64,000 nucleotides of DNA from Acidaminococcus sp. (GTDB lineage: Bacteria > Bacillota > Negativicutes > Acidaminococcales > Acidaminococcaceae). The stretch lies in assembly GCA_022482815.1 (NCBI GenBank), contig JAKVOM010000001.1, forward strand, positions 2,810,946 through 2,874,945. The letters are read 5' to 3'. Both the position numbers and the translations under genes were made by a program. Below are positions 44,410 to 53,585 of the stretch, in pieces; positions within the stretch are counted from its first letter, which is position 1, and every line of letters begins with the position of its first letter. The notes below the pieces were generated by a model. The model made no database searches. It was not told where the DNA came from and worked only from the letters and a program-made list of their open reading frames with translations.

Positions 44410-45277
44410 AATCTGTCCCTTCCTTAGCTGCAAATACCATACGTTCTATATGACCATAATCACGGCAGATCCGCACGCAGTTAAACCCAATCTGCCGGCA
44501 TAAAGCTGATACAGCTTCCGCTTCACCGATACCAATTTCAAAAGCAAACATGCCATCTTCTTCCAGATACTTTGTGCCGTCCCGAAGAATCCGGCGGTAA
44601 AAATCCAGGCCGTCACTGCCGCCGTCCAGTGCCTGCCGCGGCTCCATCTGTACTTCTTTCTGCAGTCCTGCCAAATCTCTCGTTGGGATATAGGGAGGAT
44701 TGGAAACGATGACGTTAAACCGGGAGCCTTCAGGAACGGCCGCAAACAGGTCAGAAACGAAAAGCTGACACCGGTCAGCCACGCCGATGCTCTCAGCATT
44801 TTCACGAGCTACAGCGACCGCGCCGCTGCTGATATCGACGCCCATACCCTCCGCTGCCGGAAGGCCGTCCAGAAGTGAAAGTAAAATGGCTCCGCTCCCG
44901 CACCCGATATCAAGAATCCGGCACGGGGCCTGGCCGGCGCAGATTTTGAGGAGATTTTCCACCAGAAGTTCCGTCTCCGGCCGCGGTACAAGGGTATCCT
45001 TCGTAACCTTGAAATCATGGTTCATGAATCCCTTTTTGCCCAGGATATAGGCAACCGGTTCCCGATTGGCACGACGCGCCACATACTCCCGGTAAGCTGC
45101 CAGTTCTGCCGGTTCAAGCGGTTTGTCAAAATTTGTATAAAGCTGGATGCGCTCGCACTTTAAAACAGCACAAAGCAGCACTTCCGCATCAAGGCGCGGA
45201 TTTTCCACGCCTTTTTTGCTGAAGTACTGCTTTGTCCAGTTCAGGATTTTTAAAATTGTCCATATATTCTGCTGCAT
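44375..45277 (-). CDS. prmC: Peptide chain release factor N5-glutamine methyltransferase
   Basis: 300 aa SAM-dependent methyltransferase: N-terminal helical domain, then LDIGCGSGAILLSL (SAM site) and the substrate-binding VSNPPYIPTRD. It methylates the Gln of the GGQ motif in release factors. It begins in a TAATG overlap with the prfA stop, so it is coupled to its own substrate gene. Confidence 0.95.
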   Translation of the reverse strand: MQQNIWTILKILNWTKQYFSKKGVENPRLDAEVLLCAVLKCERIQLYTNFDKPLEPAELAAYREYVARRANREPVAYILGKKGFMNHDFKVTKDTLVPRPETELLVENLLKICAGQAPCRILDIGCGSGAILLSLLDGLPAAEGMGVDISSGAVAVARENAESIGVADRCQLFVSDLFAAVPEGSRFNVIVSNPPYIPTRDLAGLQKEVQMEPRQALDGGSDGLDFYRRILRDGTKYLEEDGMFAFEIGIGEAEAVSALCRQIGFNCVRICRDYGHIERMVFAAKEGTDYGNKVMEIKSE

Positions 45278-46353
45278 TATTTCACCTGCTGTAACCGTTT
45301 GCTCTGTTCTTCTGTCATCAGGGCATCAAGCAGTTCGTCCAGATGACCATCCAGCACGTCACTTAATTTATGGAGGGTGAGACCGATGCGGTGGTCTGTC
45401 ACTCTTCCCTGCGGGAAATTATAGGTCCGGATGCGCTCACTGCGGTCACCGGTTCCTACCTGACTGCGCCGTTCCGACGCTTCGGCTGCACGTTGTTTCT
45501 CCTGGGCCGCTTCATAGATACGGGCACGGAGAACACGCATACATTTTTCGCGGTTCTTTGCCTGAGACTTTTCGTCCTGGCACTGCGCCACGATGCCCGT
45601 CGGAATATGGGTCATACGCACAGCGGATTCTGTCTTATTGACATACTGTCCTCCGGCCCCGCCGGCGCGGTAGGTATCAATACGAATGTCGGCAGGATTG
45701 ATTTCCACGTCCACTTCCTGCGCTTCCGGCATAACGGCAACCGTCGCCGTAGAAGTATGGATCCGGCCCTGCGCCTCCGTTTCCGGAACACGCTGTACGC
45801 GATGCACACCACTTTCAAATTTCATGTGACTGTATACATCTTCCCCGGACACCATAAAAACAACTTCCTTAAAGCCACCCAGCCCGGTCGGACTGGAATC
45901 CATCAGTTCTACTTTCCAGCCTTTGGATTCGGCGTAACGGGTGTACATACGGAAAAGATCGCCGGCAAAGAGGGCCGCTTCATCGCCGCCGGCACCGGCA
46001 CGGATTTCCATGATGATATTGCGTTCATCATTGGGATCTTTAGGCAGCAGCAGGATTGTCAATTTTTTCTCGTAATCTTCGAGCTGCGGCTTCAGTTCCT
46101 TGAGCTCGGCCTCCGCCATGGCGGAAAGCTCGGCGTCTTCCTTGTCTTCAGCCAGCTTCTCATCGTCCTTGTAAGTCTCAGCCAGCGCTTTATATTCTCT
46201 AAAAACGGTTACCACTTCCGTCAGTTTGGCGTGGGCCCGTGTATATTTCTGCCATTCGTCCTGTTTTGCAATCACGGAAGGATCGCTGATTTTCGCTTCC
46301 AGGTCCAGATAGCGGTCTTCCAGGGCCTGAAGCTTATCCATATTTTCAAACAT
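45277..46353 (-). CDS. prfA: Peptide chain release factor 1
   Basis: 358 aa. It recognises UAA/UAG stop codons. The peptidyl-hydrolysis motif is [18 protein letters not shown], and the stop-recognition region [15 protein letters not shown] is of RF1 type (P-x-T) rather than RF2 (SPF). It follows the DUF1385 gene by one base. Confidence 0.97.
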   Translation of the reverse strand: MFENMDKLQALEDRYLDLEAKISDPSVIAKQDEWQKYTRAHAKLTEVVTVFREYKALAETYKDDEKLAEDKEDAELSAMAEAELKELKPQLEDYEKKLTILLLPKDPNDERNIIMEIRAGAGGDEAALFAGDLFRMYTRYAESKGWKVELMDSSPTGLGGFKEVVFMVSGEDVYSHMKFESGVHRVQRVPETEAQGRIHTSTATVAVMPEAQEVDVEINPADIRIDTYRAGGAGGQYVNKTESAVRMTHIPTGIVAQCQDEKSQAKNREKCMRVLRARIYEAAQEKQRAAEASERRSQVGTGDRSERIRTYNFPQGRVTDHRIGLTLHKLSDVLDGHLDELLDALMTEEQSKRLQQVK

Positions 46354-46354
46354 G

Positions 46355-47248
46355 TTACTGCTCCTCTTCCGTCGTTTTAATTTCTTCCGGCGGCAGCACT
46401 GCTTTTAAGGAAGCAATCGCCACCTCAATCTGATCATCATCCGGCTCCCGTGTTGTCAGTTTCTGCAGGAGCAGTCCGGGCAAGATTGCCTTTCTGACCC
46501 AGGGATGGTCGATATGCTGCCCTGCATAACGAATCACTTCATAACTGATTCCGGCAACAACCGGCATCAGAAGTACACGGCTCAAAATTCTGAGCCAGAA
46601 ATTCGGCCAGCCCAGAAAAGCGAAAATAAAGATACTGATGATCATGACAATCATCAGGAAATTCGTGCCGCAGCGGGGATGCAGCGTCGAAAAAGGACGC
46701 ACATTCTCCACCACGAGCGGCAAATCATGCTCATAGGTATAGATAGTCTTATGTTCCGCTCCATGATACTGAAACACGCGCTGAATATCCTTCTGCATGG
46801 AAATCACCGCAATATAAGTCAGAAAAATGGCAAGACGAAGCAGACCTTCGGCAAGGTTCAAGAAGAGCGAACTCATACCGAGCATCTGAAAAAGCTTCAT
46901 CGCACCCGTAGGAATGACGATAAAAAGGCCGACAGCAAGCAAAACAGAAACAGCAATAGAACCTGCCATTTCCTTATTGGAGAGCTGTTCGTCGTCATCC
47001 CCGGAGGCCTGGGCTGAATAGGCCAGTGCCTTCATCCCATAAGCCAGAGACTCAATCAGGGACACCACACCGCGTAAAAAAGGCAGCTTGAGGATGGGAT
47101 ACTTATCACTGATGCTTGAAACAGGATTGCAGTCTACAGAAATCTGCCCATCAGGCTGGCGCACCGCTACCGCAATTTTCCCCGGTCCCCTCATCATCAC
47201 ACCTTCAATGACGGCTTGTCCGCCGACACTTAGTTTCTTACGCATCAT
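46355..47248 (-). CDS. DUF1385 membrane protein (YqhQ-like)
   Basis: About 297 aa, with five or so hydrophobic segments and the family-defining opening [17 protein letters not shown], then [15 protein letters not shown] and [10 protein letters not shown]. It is a conserved Firmicutes integral membrane protein without firm function, regularly found beside rpmE and prfA. GGAG lies 6 bases before the ATG at 47248; upstream codons of the longer frame run into the rpmE-side hairpin. Confidence 0.88.
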   Translation of the reverse strand: MMRKKLSVGGQAVIEGVMMRGPGKIAVAVRQPDGQISVDCNPVSSISDKYPILKLPFLRGVVSLIESLAYGMKALAYSAQASGDDDEQLSNKEMAGSIAVSVLLAVGLFIVIPTGAMKLFQMLGMSSLFLNLAEGLLRLAIFLTYIAVISMQKDIQRVFQYHGAEHKTIYTYEHDLPLVVENVRPFSTLHPRCGTNFLMIVMIISIFIFAFLGWPNFWLRILSRVLLMPVVAGISYEVIRYAGQHIDHPWVRKAILPGLLLQKLTTREPDDDQIEVAIASLKAVLPPEEIKTTEEEQ

Positions 47249-47268
47249 ACTTTTCTCCATATAGCAAT

Positions 47269-47292
47269 ACAGCAGAGCCAAGGCTCTGCTGT
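47269..47292 (-). promoter_or_regulatory. Strong hairpin between rpmE and the DUF1385 gene
   Basis: Perfect 11-bp arms ACAGCAGAGCC (47269-47279) and GGCTCTGCTGT (47282-47292) with a 2-base centre, and no clear T run on the minus strand. It lies just upstream of the DUF1385 ribosome site, so it may reduce readthrough, stabilise the rpmE 3' end or mark an RNA-processing site (inference). Confidence 0.55.
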
Positions 47293-47308
47293 GTAATCGC
47301 TTTGCTTT

Positions 47309-47515
47309 TTATTTGGAATCCTTGCCGTATCTCTTGTTGAACTTTTCAATGCGGCCTCTAGCGGACATATCGCGCTGCTTGCCCGTAAAGAACGGATGGC
47401 ACTTGGAGCAAACATCAACGCGGAGTTCCTTCTTTACGCTGCCGGTCTTGAAAGTATTGCCACAGGCACAAATAACGGTGCATTCACCGTAGTTAGGATG
47501 AATTCCTTTTTTCAT
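47309..47515 (-). CDS. rpmE: Ribosomal protein L31, zinc-binding form
   Basis: 68 aa. Four Cys (residues 16, 18, 36 and 39: CACGNTF and CSKCHPF) form the zinc ribbon of the C+ type, which can be replaced under zinc limitation. AGAGGTG precedes the ATG. It is the first gene of the long operon. Confidence 0.96.
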   Translation of the reverse strand: MKKGIHPNYGECTVICACGNTFKTGSVKKELRVDVCSKCHPFFTGKQRDMSARGRIEKFNKRYGKDSK

Positions 47516-47571
47516 TTGTAAGACACCTCTTTCTAAATTACATCAATATATCCAGACATTAATGCCTGACT

Positions 47572-47600
47572 ATTGTACCACATACAGAAAGAGCGTGCAA
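47572..47600 (-). promoter_or_regulatory. rpmE operon promoter
   Basis: On the minus strand TTGCAC (47595-47600), 17-base spacer, TACAAT (47572-47577). A CAGACAT/ATGCCTG dyad (47553-47568) lies at the probable transcription start and could be an operator. Confidence 0.65.
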
Positions 47601-47634
47601 GGGAAAACTCGAAACGGCAGGCACTACGGCCCGC

Positions 47635-48516
47635 TCAGACGATACCCTTATCGACAAGTCCCAGAAAGGCTTTCATCCCCGACGTCAGCCACTTATTCTT
47701 ATGATAGAAAAGCTGACGGTACATGGACATGTGGAAATTCGGTACATTGACAATCTTCAGTTTGGACCGGTACATTGAATTTTCGACTACATATTTAGGA
47801 AGGAAAGAGAACCCCAGATTCTTCTGAACCATTTTCAGAATGAATCCCGTATCGCTGACTTCAAGGAAAGGATTAATTTCCTTACCAATAGAAGCCAGAT
47901 ACTGGTCGAGACTGTGCCGGTAGTTATCCTCTTTTTCCGTCATGAAGAACGGCTGCTGAAGCAGTTCATCCATCGAAACTTCATTTCTATACACCAGTGG
48001 AGAGTCCACAGATCCGACGAAAACAATATCTTCCTTTTTCTCCAGGACTTTTTCCCATTTCGTATCGTAAATGGGTTCATCCAGAATGTACACAATATCT
48101 ACCAGATTATGGTCCATCTTATCCAGCAGGACACCGGGAGAATCAATCGTAATTGTAATCTTGATGTCGGGATAATACTTCCGGAAATATTCAATGACAG
48201 CCGGCATCTTCGCCTTGCAGAGTGACTCGATCATGCCCAGATTGAGCGTCTCTGCCGGCGGATTCTCCTGCATGACACGACGAATTTCCTTCAATTGATT
48301 GAGGACGGGAACAATCCTGTGATACAATTCCTGTCCCGGCTGCGTCATAGCTACCTGTTTCCCCATCCGGTCAAAAAGACGCACACCCAGTTCTTGTTCG
48401 AGGCTATGAATTTGTACACTCAGGGCGGACTGTGAGTATCCTAAGTCCTTCGCCGCTTTTGAAAAACTTTGCATTTCTACTATTTTCAGAAAGCTTCTAA
48501 GCTGTCTTAATTCCAT
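47635..48516 (-). CDS. LysR-family transcriptional regulator
   Basis: 293 aa. The N-terminal winged HTH (FLKIVEMQSFSKAAKDLGYSQSALSVQIHSLE, residues about 9-40) is followed by a periplasmic-binding-like effector domain. GAGGAGGCAGGGAGA precedes the ATG. Being divergent from sstT-sdaAB-sdaAA, it probably controls that serine module in response to serine or a product (inference from the usual LysR arrangement). Confidence 0.92.
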   Translation of the reverse strand: MELRQLRSFLKIVEMQSFSKAAKDLGYSQSALSVQIHSLEQELGVRLFDRMGKQVAMTQPGQELYHRIVPVLNQLKEIRRVMQENPPAETLNLGMIESLCKAKMPAVIEYFRKYYPDIKITITIDSPGVLLDKMDHNLVDIVYILDEPIYDTKWEKVLEKKEDIVFVGSVDSPLVYRNEVSMDELLQQPFFMTEKEDNYRHSLDQYLASIGKEINPFLEVSDTGFILKMVQKNLGFSFLPKYVVENSMYRSKLKIVNVPNFHMSMYRQLFYHKNKWLTSGMKAFLGLVDKGIV

Positions 48517-48554
48517 TCTCCCTGCCTCCTCGCCTATTTTTTATATTTTTTCAT

Positions 48555-48605
48555 CAAATTGTTCTATTTTATTAATTTGCTTTATATCTATCCATATAGT
48601 ATATT
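48555..48605 (+). promoter_or_regulatory. sstT promoter with a LysR-type dyad
   Basis: TTGCTT (48577-48582), 17-base spacer, TATATT (48600-48605). An inverted repeat CAAATT (48555-48560) / AATTTG (48574-48579) with a 13-base gap overlaps the -35, a plausible site for the divergent LysR protein. Confidence 0.55.
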
Positions 48606-48682
48606 GAATGTACAGAAAAGTCAAACAGAATGTTCGCTGCGTGACGGACAGTTTGACACGATTTTAAGGGGAGGTTTTTTCT

Positions 48683-49873
48683 ATGAAACTTGGTCTCGTG
48701 CCAAAAATTATCATCGGTATTATCCTCGGTATTCTGATTGGACAATACCTGCCGACAGACGTCTGCCGCTTCGTGGTTACCTTGTCCGGCATCTTCAGTA
48801 ATTTCCTGAAGTTTGTTATCCCTCTGATGATCCTTGCCTATGTTACCATGGGTATTGCTGATCTGACCCAGGGCGCCGGCAAACTCCTGCTGATTACTGC
48901 TCTTATTGCCTATGGTTCCACCCTGGTCGGCGGCACATTCTCTTTCACTGTTGCTGAAGCACTGTTCCCGTCTTTCATCAGCTCCAACGTAACTGAACAG
49001 CTTGCAAAAGTTGCCGGTGTTTCGCTGAAGCCCTTCATTTCCATCGCAATTCCGCCTATTCTTGATACCATTTCTGCAGTGGTTCTGGCATTCGTCCTTG
49101 GCCTGTGCCTGTCCGCTCTGAGAGGCAAGACAATCGGCGACACCCTGTACAATGGCCTGAAAGATTTCTCCGGTGTCATCGATGCCGTACTGAAACATGC
49201 TATCATTCCTTTCCTTCCGCTGTACGTCTGCGGTACGTTCGTAGATATGACGAAATCCGGTAAGACTTTCGTTATCCTCGGCGTTCTCTGGAAAGTATTC
49301 CTCGTTGTTATCGCTATGCACTTCATCCTGCTCTTTGTTCAGTTCATGGTTGCAGGTTCCATCAGCGGCAAGAACCCCTTCACTCTGATGAAGAACCAGA
49401 TTCCTGGTTACACCACGGCTCTTGGTACCCAGTCTTCCGCAGCTACCATTCCTGTAAACCTGGAATGCTCTAAAGCAGATGGCGTCAGCGAACAGATCAG
49501 AAACTTCGTTATTCCTCTGTGCGCAAACATCCATATGTGCGGTTCCATGATTACCATCACGGCCTGCGCAACGGCTGTCTGCATGATGAACCAGATTCCT
49601 ATCACGCTGGGCACGGTAATTCCTTTCATCATGACCCTCGGTGTTGCCATGGTTGCTTCTCCGGGTGCTCCTGGTGGTTCCATCATGACGGCTCTGCCTT
49701 TCCTGTGGATGATTTTCGGTAAGGAAGCCGGCGATCCGAACGGCCCGATCTGTGCACTGATGGTTGCCCTGTATATTACTCAGGACTCCTTCGGTACCGC
49801 CTGCAACGTATCCGGCGATAACGCTATTGCCGTTGTAGTCGACAAGATCTACAAGACTTGGATTGCCAAATAA
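48683..49873 (+). CDS. sstT: Serine/threonine:Na+ symporter
   Basis: 396 aa of the dicarboxylate/amino acid:cation symporter (DAACS) family. The start KLGLVPKIIIGIILGILIG and the segments TQSSAATIPVNLECSK and MCGSMITITACAT fit SstT. It imports serine and threonine with Na+ at the inner membrane. AAGGGGAGG precedes the ATG. It is followed by the two subunits of serine dehydratase. Confidence 0.92.
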   Translation: MKLGLVPKIIIGIILGILIGQYLPTDVCRFVVTLSGIFSNFLKFVIPLMILAYVTMGIADLTQGAGKLLLITALIAYGSTLVGGTFSFTVAEALFPSFISSNVTEQLAKVAGVSLKPFISIAIPPILDTISAVVLAFVLGLCLSALRGKTIGDTLYNGLKDFSGVIDAVLKHAIIPFLPLYVCGTFVDMTKSGKTFVILGVLWKVFLVVIAMHFILLFVQFMVAGSISGKNPFTLMKNQIPGYTTALGTQSSAATIPVNLECSKADGVSEQIRNFVIPLCANIHMCGSMITITACATAVCMMNQIPITLGTVIPFIMTLGVAMVASPGAPGGSIMTALPFLWMIFGKEAGDPNGPICALMVALYITQDSFGTACNVSGDNAIAVVVDKIYKTWIAK

Positions 49874-49898
49874 TACATACTATACTTGTCAATTCTAA

Positions 49899-49949
49899 AA
49901 GGGTGTCGGGAGATTTCTATAACGGGAAGGAATTTCTTACGACGCCCTT
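49899..49949 (+). promoter_or_regulatory. Long hairpin between sstT and sdaAB
   Basis: AAGGGTGTCG (49899-49908) pairs with CGACGCCCTT (49940-49949), with one G-U. It lies 13 bases before the sdaAB Shine-Dalgarno. The T run is short, so it may act as a partial terminator or attenuator tuning enzyme against carrier. Confidence 0.45.
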
Positions 49950-49970
49950 CCTTTATCAGGAGGCACAAAA

Positions 49971-50639
49971 ATGAACGTATTTGACATCATTGGACCTGTC
50001 ATGATTGGTCCGTCCAGCTCCCACACAGCCGGTGCTGTTCGTCTCGGCCGCGTAGCAAACAAGGTACTGAATCAGGAAGAACCCAAAGACATTATGGTTG
50101 AACTTTCCGGTTCCTTTGCCACTACCTACAAAGGTCATGGTACCGACAAAGCACTGCTCGCCGGAATCATGGGATATCACAGCTATTCCGAAGAAATCCG
50201 CGATATTTTCAATATTGCCGACAAACGGGGCATCACGTATAAATTCGTGCCGACGGAAATTCCGAATTCCCATCCGAACACGGCCCGCATCCATGTAACC
50301 GGTGTAAAAGGCACCCCTGTCACGGTTCAGGGCGCCAGCATCGGCGGCGGCAATATCCGCGTTGACTATATCAATGGCATGAAAGTGGACTTCAACGGGG
50401 AACACAACACAATCCTTGTTCCGCACTATGACCGTCCGGGCTGCATCGCCGAAGTTACGAACATCATGTGGCAGAAATACAAGAAAGTCAATATCGGTAA
50501 CTTCAAGCTGTCTCGTCCAGTCAAGGGCGGCGTTGCCATGATGACGATCGAAATCGACGGTATGCCTCCGGAAGGCATGATTGAAGATATCCGCACCGTC
50601 AAAAACGTGCTTAATGTATTCCTGATTCGTGCCATTTAA
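49971..50639 (+). CDS. sdaAB: L-serine dehydratase, beta subunit
   Basis: 222 aa. GPSSSHTAGAVRLG near the N-terminus is the serine dehydratase beta-type signature, and an ACT-like domain closes the C-terminus. With the alpha subunit it deaminates serine to pyruvate and ammonia. AGGAGG lies 8 bases before the ATG. It is 15 bases upstream of sdaAA. Confidence 0.95.
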   Translation: MNVFDIIGPVMIGPSSSHTAGAVRLGRVANKVLNQEEPKDIMVELSGSFATTYKGHGTDKALLAGIMGYHSYSEEIRDIFNIADKRGITYKFVPTEIPNSHPNTARIHVTGVKGTPVTVQGASIGGGNIRVDYINGMKVDFNGEHNTILVPHYDRPGCIAEVTNIMWQKYKKVNIGNFKLSRPVKGGVAMMTIEIDGMPPEGMIEDIRTVKNVLNVFLIRAI

Positions 50640-50654
50640 TAAAGGAGAACTGCT

Positions 50655-51539
50655 ATGCTAAGTTATCAATCCATTGCGGAACTTGTAGAAGCCGCAGAAA
50701 AAGAACATAAAAAGATCAGTGAGATTGTCCTGCCGGATCAGGCCCAAAATATGGGGAAAACCGAGCAGGAAGTCTATGATCAGATGAATCACGACATTGA
50801 TGTCATGCTCGAAGCTGTCGAATACGGCAAGCGTAAGGATCAGAAATCCACGTCCGGCCTGACGGGCGGTGAAGGATTCCGTATGGAAACCTACAGCCAG
50901 AAGACCAAAGGCGGTCTTTCCGGGGATACGGTTTCCCACGCCATGATGCGCGCCCTTGCCGTAGCCGGCTGCAATGCTTCCATGGGCCGTATTGTTGCGT
51001 CCCCGACGGCAGGAAGCTGTGGCATTATGCCGGGCTGCCTGCTGACGCTCATGCAGGAAAAAGGTTATGACCGCAAAGATGTCGTCATGAGCATGTTCAC
51101 GGCTGCTGCTTTTGGTATCGTCATTGCCACCAACGCATCCATTGCCGGTGCCCAGGGTGGCTGCCAGGCAGAATGCGGCAGTGCTTCCGGCATGACCGCT
51201 GCTGCCATGGTTGAACTGGCCGGCGGTACACCGCAGCAGTGCGCTGACGCCTGCGCCATTGCTATTGCCAACCAGCTCGGCCTTGTCTGCGACCCTGTAG
51301 CCGGACTCGTTGAAATTCCCTGCATCAAGAGAAACGCCAGCGGTGTTGTCATCGCTTTCTCCTCTGCCGATATGGCGCTGGCAGGCATCAAAGCCTACGT
51401 GCCTATTGACGAATGCATCGCTGCCATGAACAGTGTCGGAAACTCCATGCCTACGGCGCTGCGCGAAACGGCAAAAGGCGGACTTGCCGTAACTCCGACC
51501 GGTCTTGCCTTAAAGGAAAAAGTCTTCGGAAAAGAATAA
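50655..51539 (+). CDS. sdaAA: L-serine dehydratase, alpha subunit (Fe-S)
   Basis: 294 aa. It carries the catalytic [4Fe-4S] cysteines within SPTAGSCGIMPG, AECGSASGMTA and VEIPCIKRN. This oxygen-sensitive two-subunit enzyme is typical of anaerobic Firmicutes. With SstT it forms a serine uptake and fermentation unit yielding pyruvate. Transcription ends at repeat copy D. Confidence 0.95.
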   Translation: MLSYQSIAELVEAAEKEHKKISEIVLPDQAQNMGKTEQEVYDQMNHDIDVMLEAVEYGKRKDQKSTSGLTGGEGFRMETYSQKTKGGLSGDTVSHAMMRALAVAGCNASMGRIVASPTAGSCGIMPGCLLTLMQEKGYDRKDVVMSMFTAAAFGIVIATNASIAGAQGGCQAECGSASGMTAAAMVELAGGTPQQCADACAIAIANQLGLVCDPVAGLVEIPCIKRNASGVVIAFSSADMALAGIKAYVPIDECIAAMNSVGNSMPTALRETAKGGLAVTPTGLALKEKVFGKE

Positions 51540-51551
51540 ATCGAAAAAGTA

Positions 51552-51820
51552 AAAAAGGGACTGTGAAATATGCGCGTGCATTATTTCACAGCCCCTTTTT
51601 TACGCTTTCCGCAGCCCGCTGTCCGCATCCCGCCCGTGGAAGAAAAATGCTCTTTCATTAAACCAAACCGTCAGGTTGGGTATTATTCCTTTGGGGCCTC
51701 CTTCCACGCAGTCGGAAGGAGGCCACGAAGTGACGGAAAATAGTACCAATCTGTCGAAGGCCATGGCTATATGCCATATGCCAAAAGCCAAAGGCGCCTT
51801 TTATTTTTTCACATCCTCTT
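51552..51820 (+). repeat. Dispersed terminator-MITE, copy D (rearranged centre)
   Basis: Starts with the sdaAA terminator hairpin (51552-51602, GGGACTGTGAAAT with ATTTCACAGCCCC). Next are ACGCTTTCCGCAGCCCGCTGTCCGC, as in copy A, and GTGGAAGAAAAATGC. The AT-rich centre is replaced by different sequence that includes a perfect 11-bp hairpin GGCCTCCTTCC (51695-51705) / GGAAGGAGGCC (51714-51724). The right end returns to ATATGCCAAAAGCC...GGCGCC and TTTTTTCACATCCTC, a degenerate terminus. No gene between 51540 and 51839. Confidence 0.7.
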
Positions 51821-51839
51821 TTACTACTGCCAGACAACC

Positions 51840-52451
51840 TCACAGCGTCTCTTTATTCTCTGTCTGAGCCGTTTTCTTCGGTGCCTTTACATTATATTTA
51901 GAGGCTAATTCATTGACCGTACTGCCGTGCATCCAGTCCTCTACGACATCCGCCGCCTTCCTGACAAGGTTTTCTATCGTTTCCTTATCCTCGCCTTCGA
52001 ACCGGTGAAGCACGTGAGAAATGACGGCCTGCTCTTCGTGAACCGGATGTCCGATGCCGATTTTGATACGGGGATACTCCTGGCTGCCCAAAGCCCTTTC
52101 GATGGATTTAAGGCCATTATGACCACCGCTCGTCCCCTTACGGCGGATACGCAGCGTCCCTACGGGCAAATCCATATCATCCTGGATGACCAGGACATCT
52201 TCCGGCACAATATGGTAGAAGCTGACAAAATCCCATACAGCTCCGCCGCTGCGGTTCATGTATGTCGTCGGTTTGATGAGAAAGACCTTTTCCGGGGCAC
52301 GCTGCTCCAGATACCAGGCATTATCAGCCTTTCTCCAGTCTTCCGAAGCATTCCACCGGCGTGCCAGTTCATCGGCCACCATGAAGCCGATATTATGGCG
52401 TGTGCCCTCGTATTCGGGACCGATATTACCGAGTCCAACAACTAGTTTCAA
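51840..52451 (-). CDS. pth: Peptidyl-tRNA hydrolase
   Basis: About 203 aa. It recycles tRNA from peptidyl-tRNA that drops off ribosomes. KLVVGLGNIGPEYEGTRHNIGF carries the catalytic His, and MNRSGGAV, DDMDLPVG and GHNGLKSI complete the site. The start is a TTG at 52451 with GAGGAG 8 bases upstream; the much longer frame extends into prs and is spurious. It follows prs, as in Bacillus (spoVC). Confidence 0.94.
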   Translation of the reverse strand: MKLVVGLGNIGPEYEGTRHNIGFMVADELARRWNASEDWRKADNAWYLEQRAPEKVFLIKPTTYMNRSGGAVWDFVSFYHIVPEDVLVIQDDMDLPVGTLRIRRKGTSGGHNGLKSIERALGSQEYPRIKIGIGHPVHEEQAVISHVLHRFEGEDKETIENLVRKAADVVEDWMHGSTVNELASKYNVKAPKKTAQTENKETL

Positions 52452-52484
52452 TGCTTTCACTCCTCGTTTATTCTGCCTCAAAAG

Positions 52485-52524
52485 AAATGGGCTGCAACAG
52501 AGCAAAATCTGTTCCAGCCCATTT
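52485..52524 (-). terminator. Hairpin between prs and pth
   Basis: Stem AAATGGGCTG (52485-52494) with CAGCCCATTT (52515-52524), plus an inner ACAGA/TCTGT pairing. A partial terminator just upstream of pth. Confidence 0.6.
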
Positions 52525-52539
52525 TGTTTACTAATGGAA

Positions 52540-53505
52540 TTACTCTTCAAACAGCTGGCTGATGGACAGCTGGTTGTGAATACGCAGAATCGTTTCTGCC
52601 AGAATCGGAGCCACGGACAGCACCGTGATCTTCGGATGCTTCTTGTTAGGAGGCAGCGGAATCGTGTTCGTAACAATCAATTCCTTGATGCTGGATTTTG
52701 CAATCCGGCTCAGTGCTGGATTCGTCAGAATCGGATGCGTGCAGCAAGCATAGATTTCCTTGGCACCGAACTTTTCCAGAGCCTTGGCACCTTCGGTCAG
52801 GGAACCAGCCGTATCGACAATATCGTCTACCATGATAGCAATCTTGCCTTCGACGTTGCCGATGAGGTTCATGACTTCGGCAACACCCGGTTCAGGACGG
52901 CGCTTATCAATGATAGCAATACCGCAGTCCAGACGGGTAGCAATCTTACGGGCACGGCTTACACCACCCAGGTCAGGAGAAACGACAATCATATCTTTCG
53001 GGTCGAAGCCTTTTTCCTTGACATAGTCTGCCAGGATAGGGCCGCCAGGCATATGATCCACAGGAATATCGAAGAAGCCCTGAATCTGAGCCGCATGCAG
53101 GTCGATGGTGACCAGTCTGGTAATACCGGCCGTTTCCATCAAATCGGCCATCAGTTTTGCCGTAATCGGTTCACGGCCGCGGGCCTTGCGGTCCTGACGA
53201 GCATACCCGTAGAACGGAACTACAGCCGTAATATGTCTTGCGCTGGCGCGTTTGAAGGCGTCGCACATGATCAGGAGCTCCATGACGTTATCGTTAACGG
53301 CAGGGCCGCAGGTCGGTTGGATGACAAATACATCCTTACCACGTACACTCTCATTGATCATAACCTGAACTTCACCATTGTTGAAGCGGTTGATGACAGC
53401 GTCGCCTACCTGCGTTCCCAAATAAGCGGCAATTTCACGGGCCAGATCCGGATTGGCGTTTCCGGAAAAGATGATCATATCTTCGCCTGTCTTTTCACCC
53501 AGCAT
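52540..53505 (-). CDS. prs: Ribose-phosphate pyrophosphokinase
   Basis: 321 aa. It makes PRPP from ribose-5-phosphate and ATP. RQDRKARGREPITAK, DLHAAQIQGFFDIPVDH, SPDLGGVSRARKIA and the PRPP loop MVDDIVDTAGS are intact. It lies between glmU and pth, a conserved Firmicutes order, and supplies upp, purine and pyrimidine synthesis. Confidence 0.97.
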   Translation of the reverse strand: MLGEKTGEDMIIFSGNANPDLAREIAAYLGTQVGDAVINRFNNGEVQVMINESVRGKDVFVIQPTCGPAVNDNVMELLIMCDAFKRASARHITAVVPFYGYARQDRKARGREPITAKLMADLMETAGITRLVTIDLHAAQIQGFFDIPVDHMPGGPILADYVKEKGFDPKDMIVVSPDLGGVSRARKIATRLDCGIAIIDKRRPEPGVAEVMNLIGNVEGKIAIMVDDIVDTAGSLTEGAKALEKFGAKEIYACCTHPILTNPALSRIAKSSIKELIVTNTIPLPPNKKHPKITVLSVAPILAETILRIHNQLSISQLFEE

Positions 53506-53585
53506 TTTTATACCCCCACAAATTCTTGAAAATTAAAACACCATAACAATATGAGTATACAACTCAAAACACGTTGTGACAACCT

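Noticed and set aside
51840-52676. 75-residue N-terminal extension of Pth
   Set aside because: It runs into prs, is Cys/Arg-rich, and is absent from the family; the TTG at 52451 has an ideal Shine-Dalgarno.
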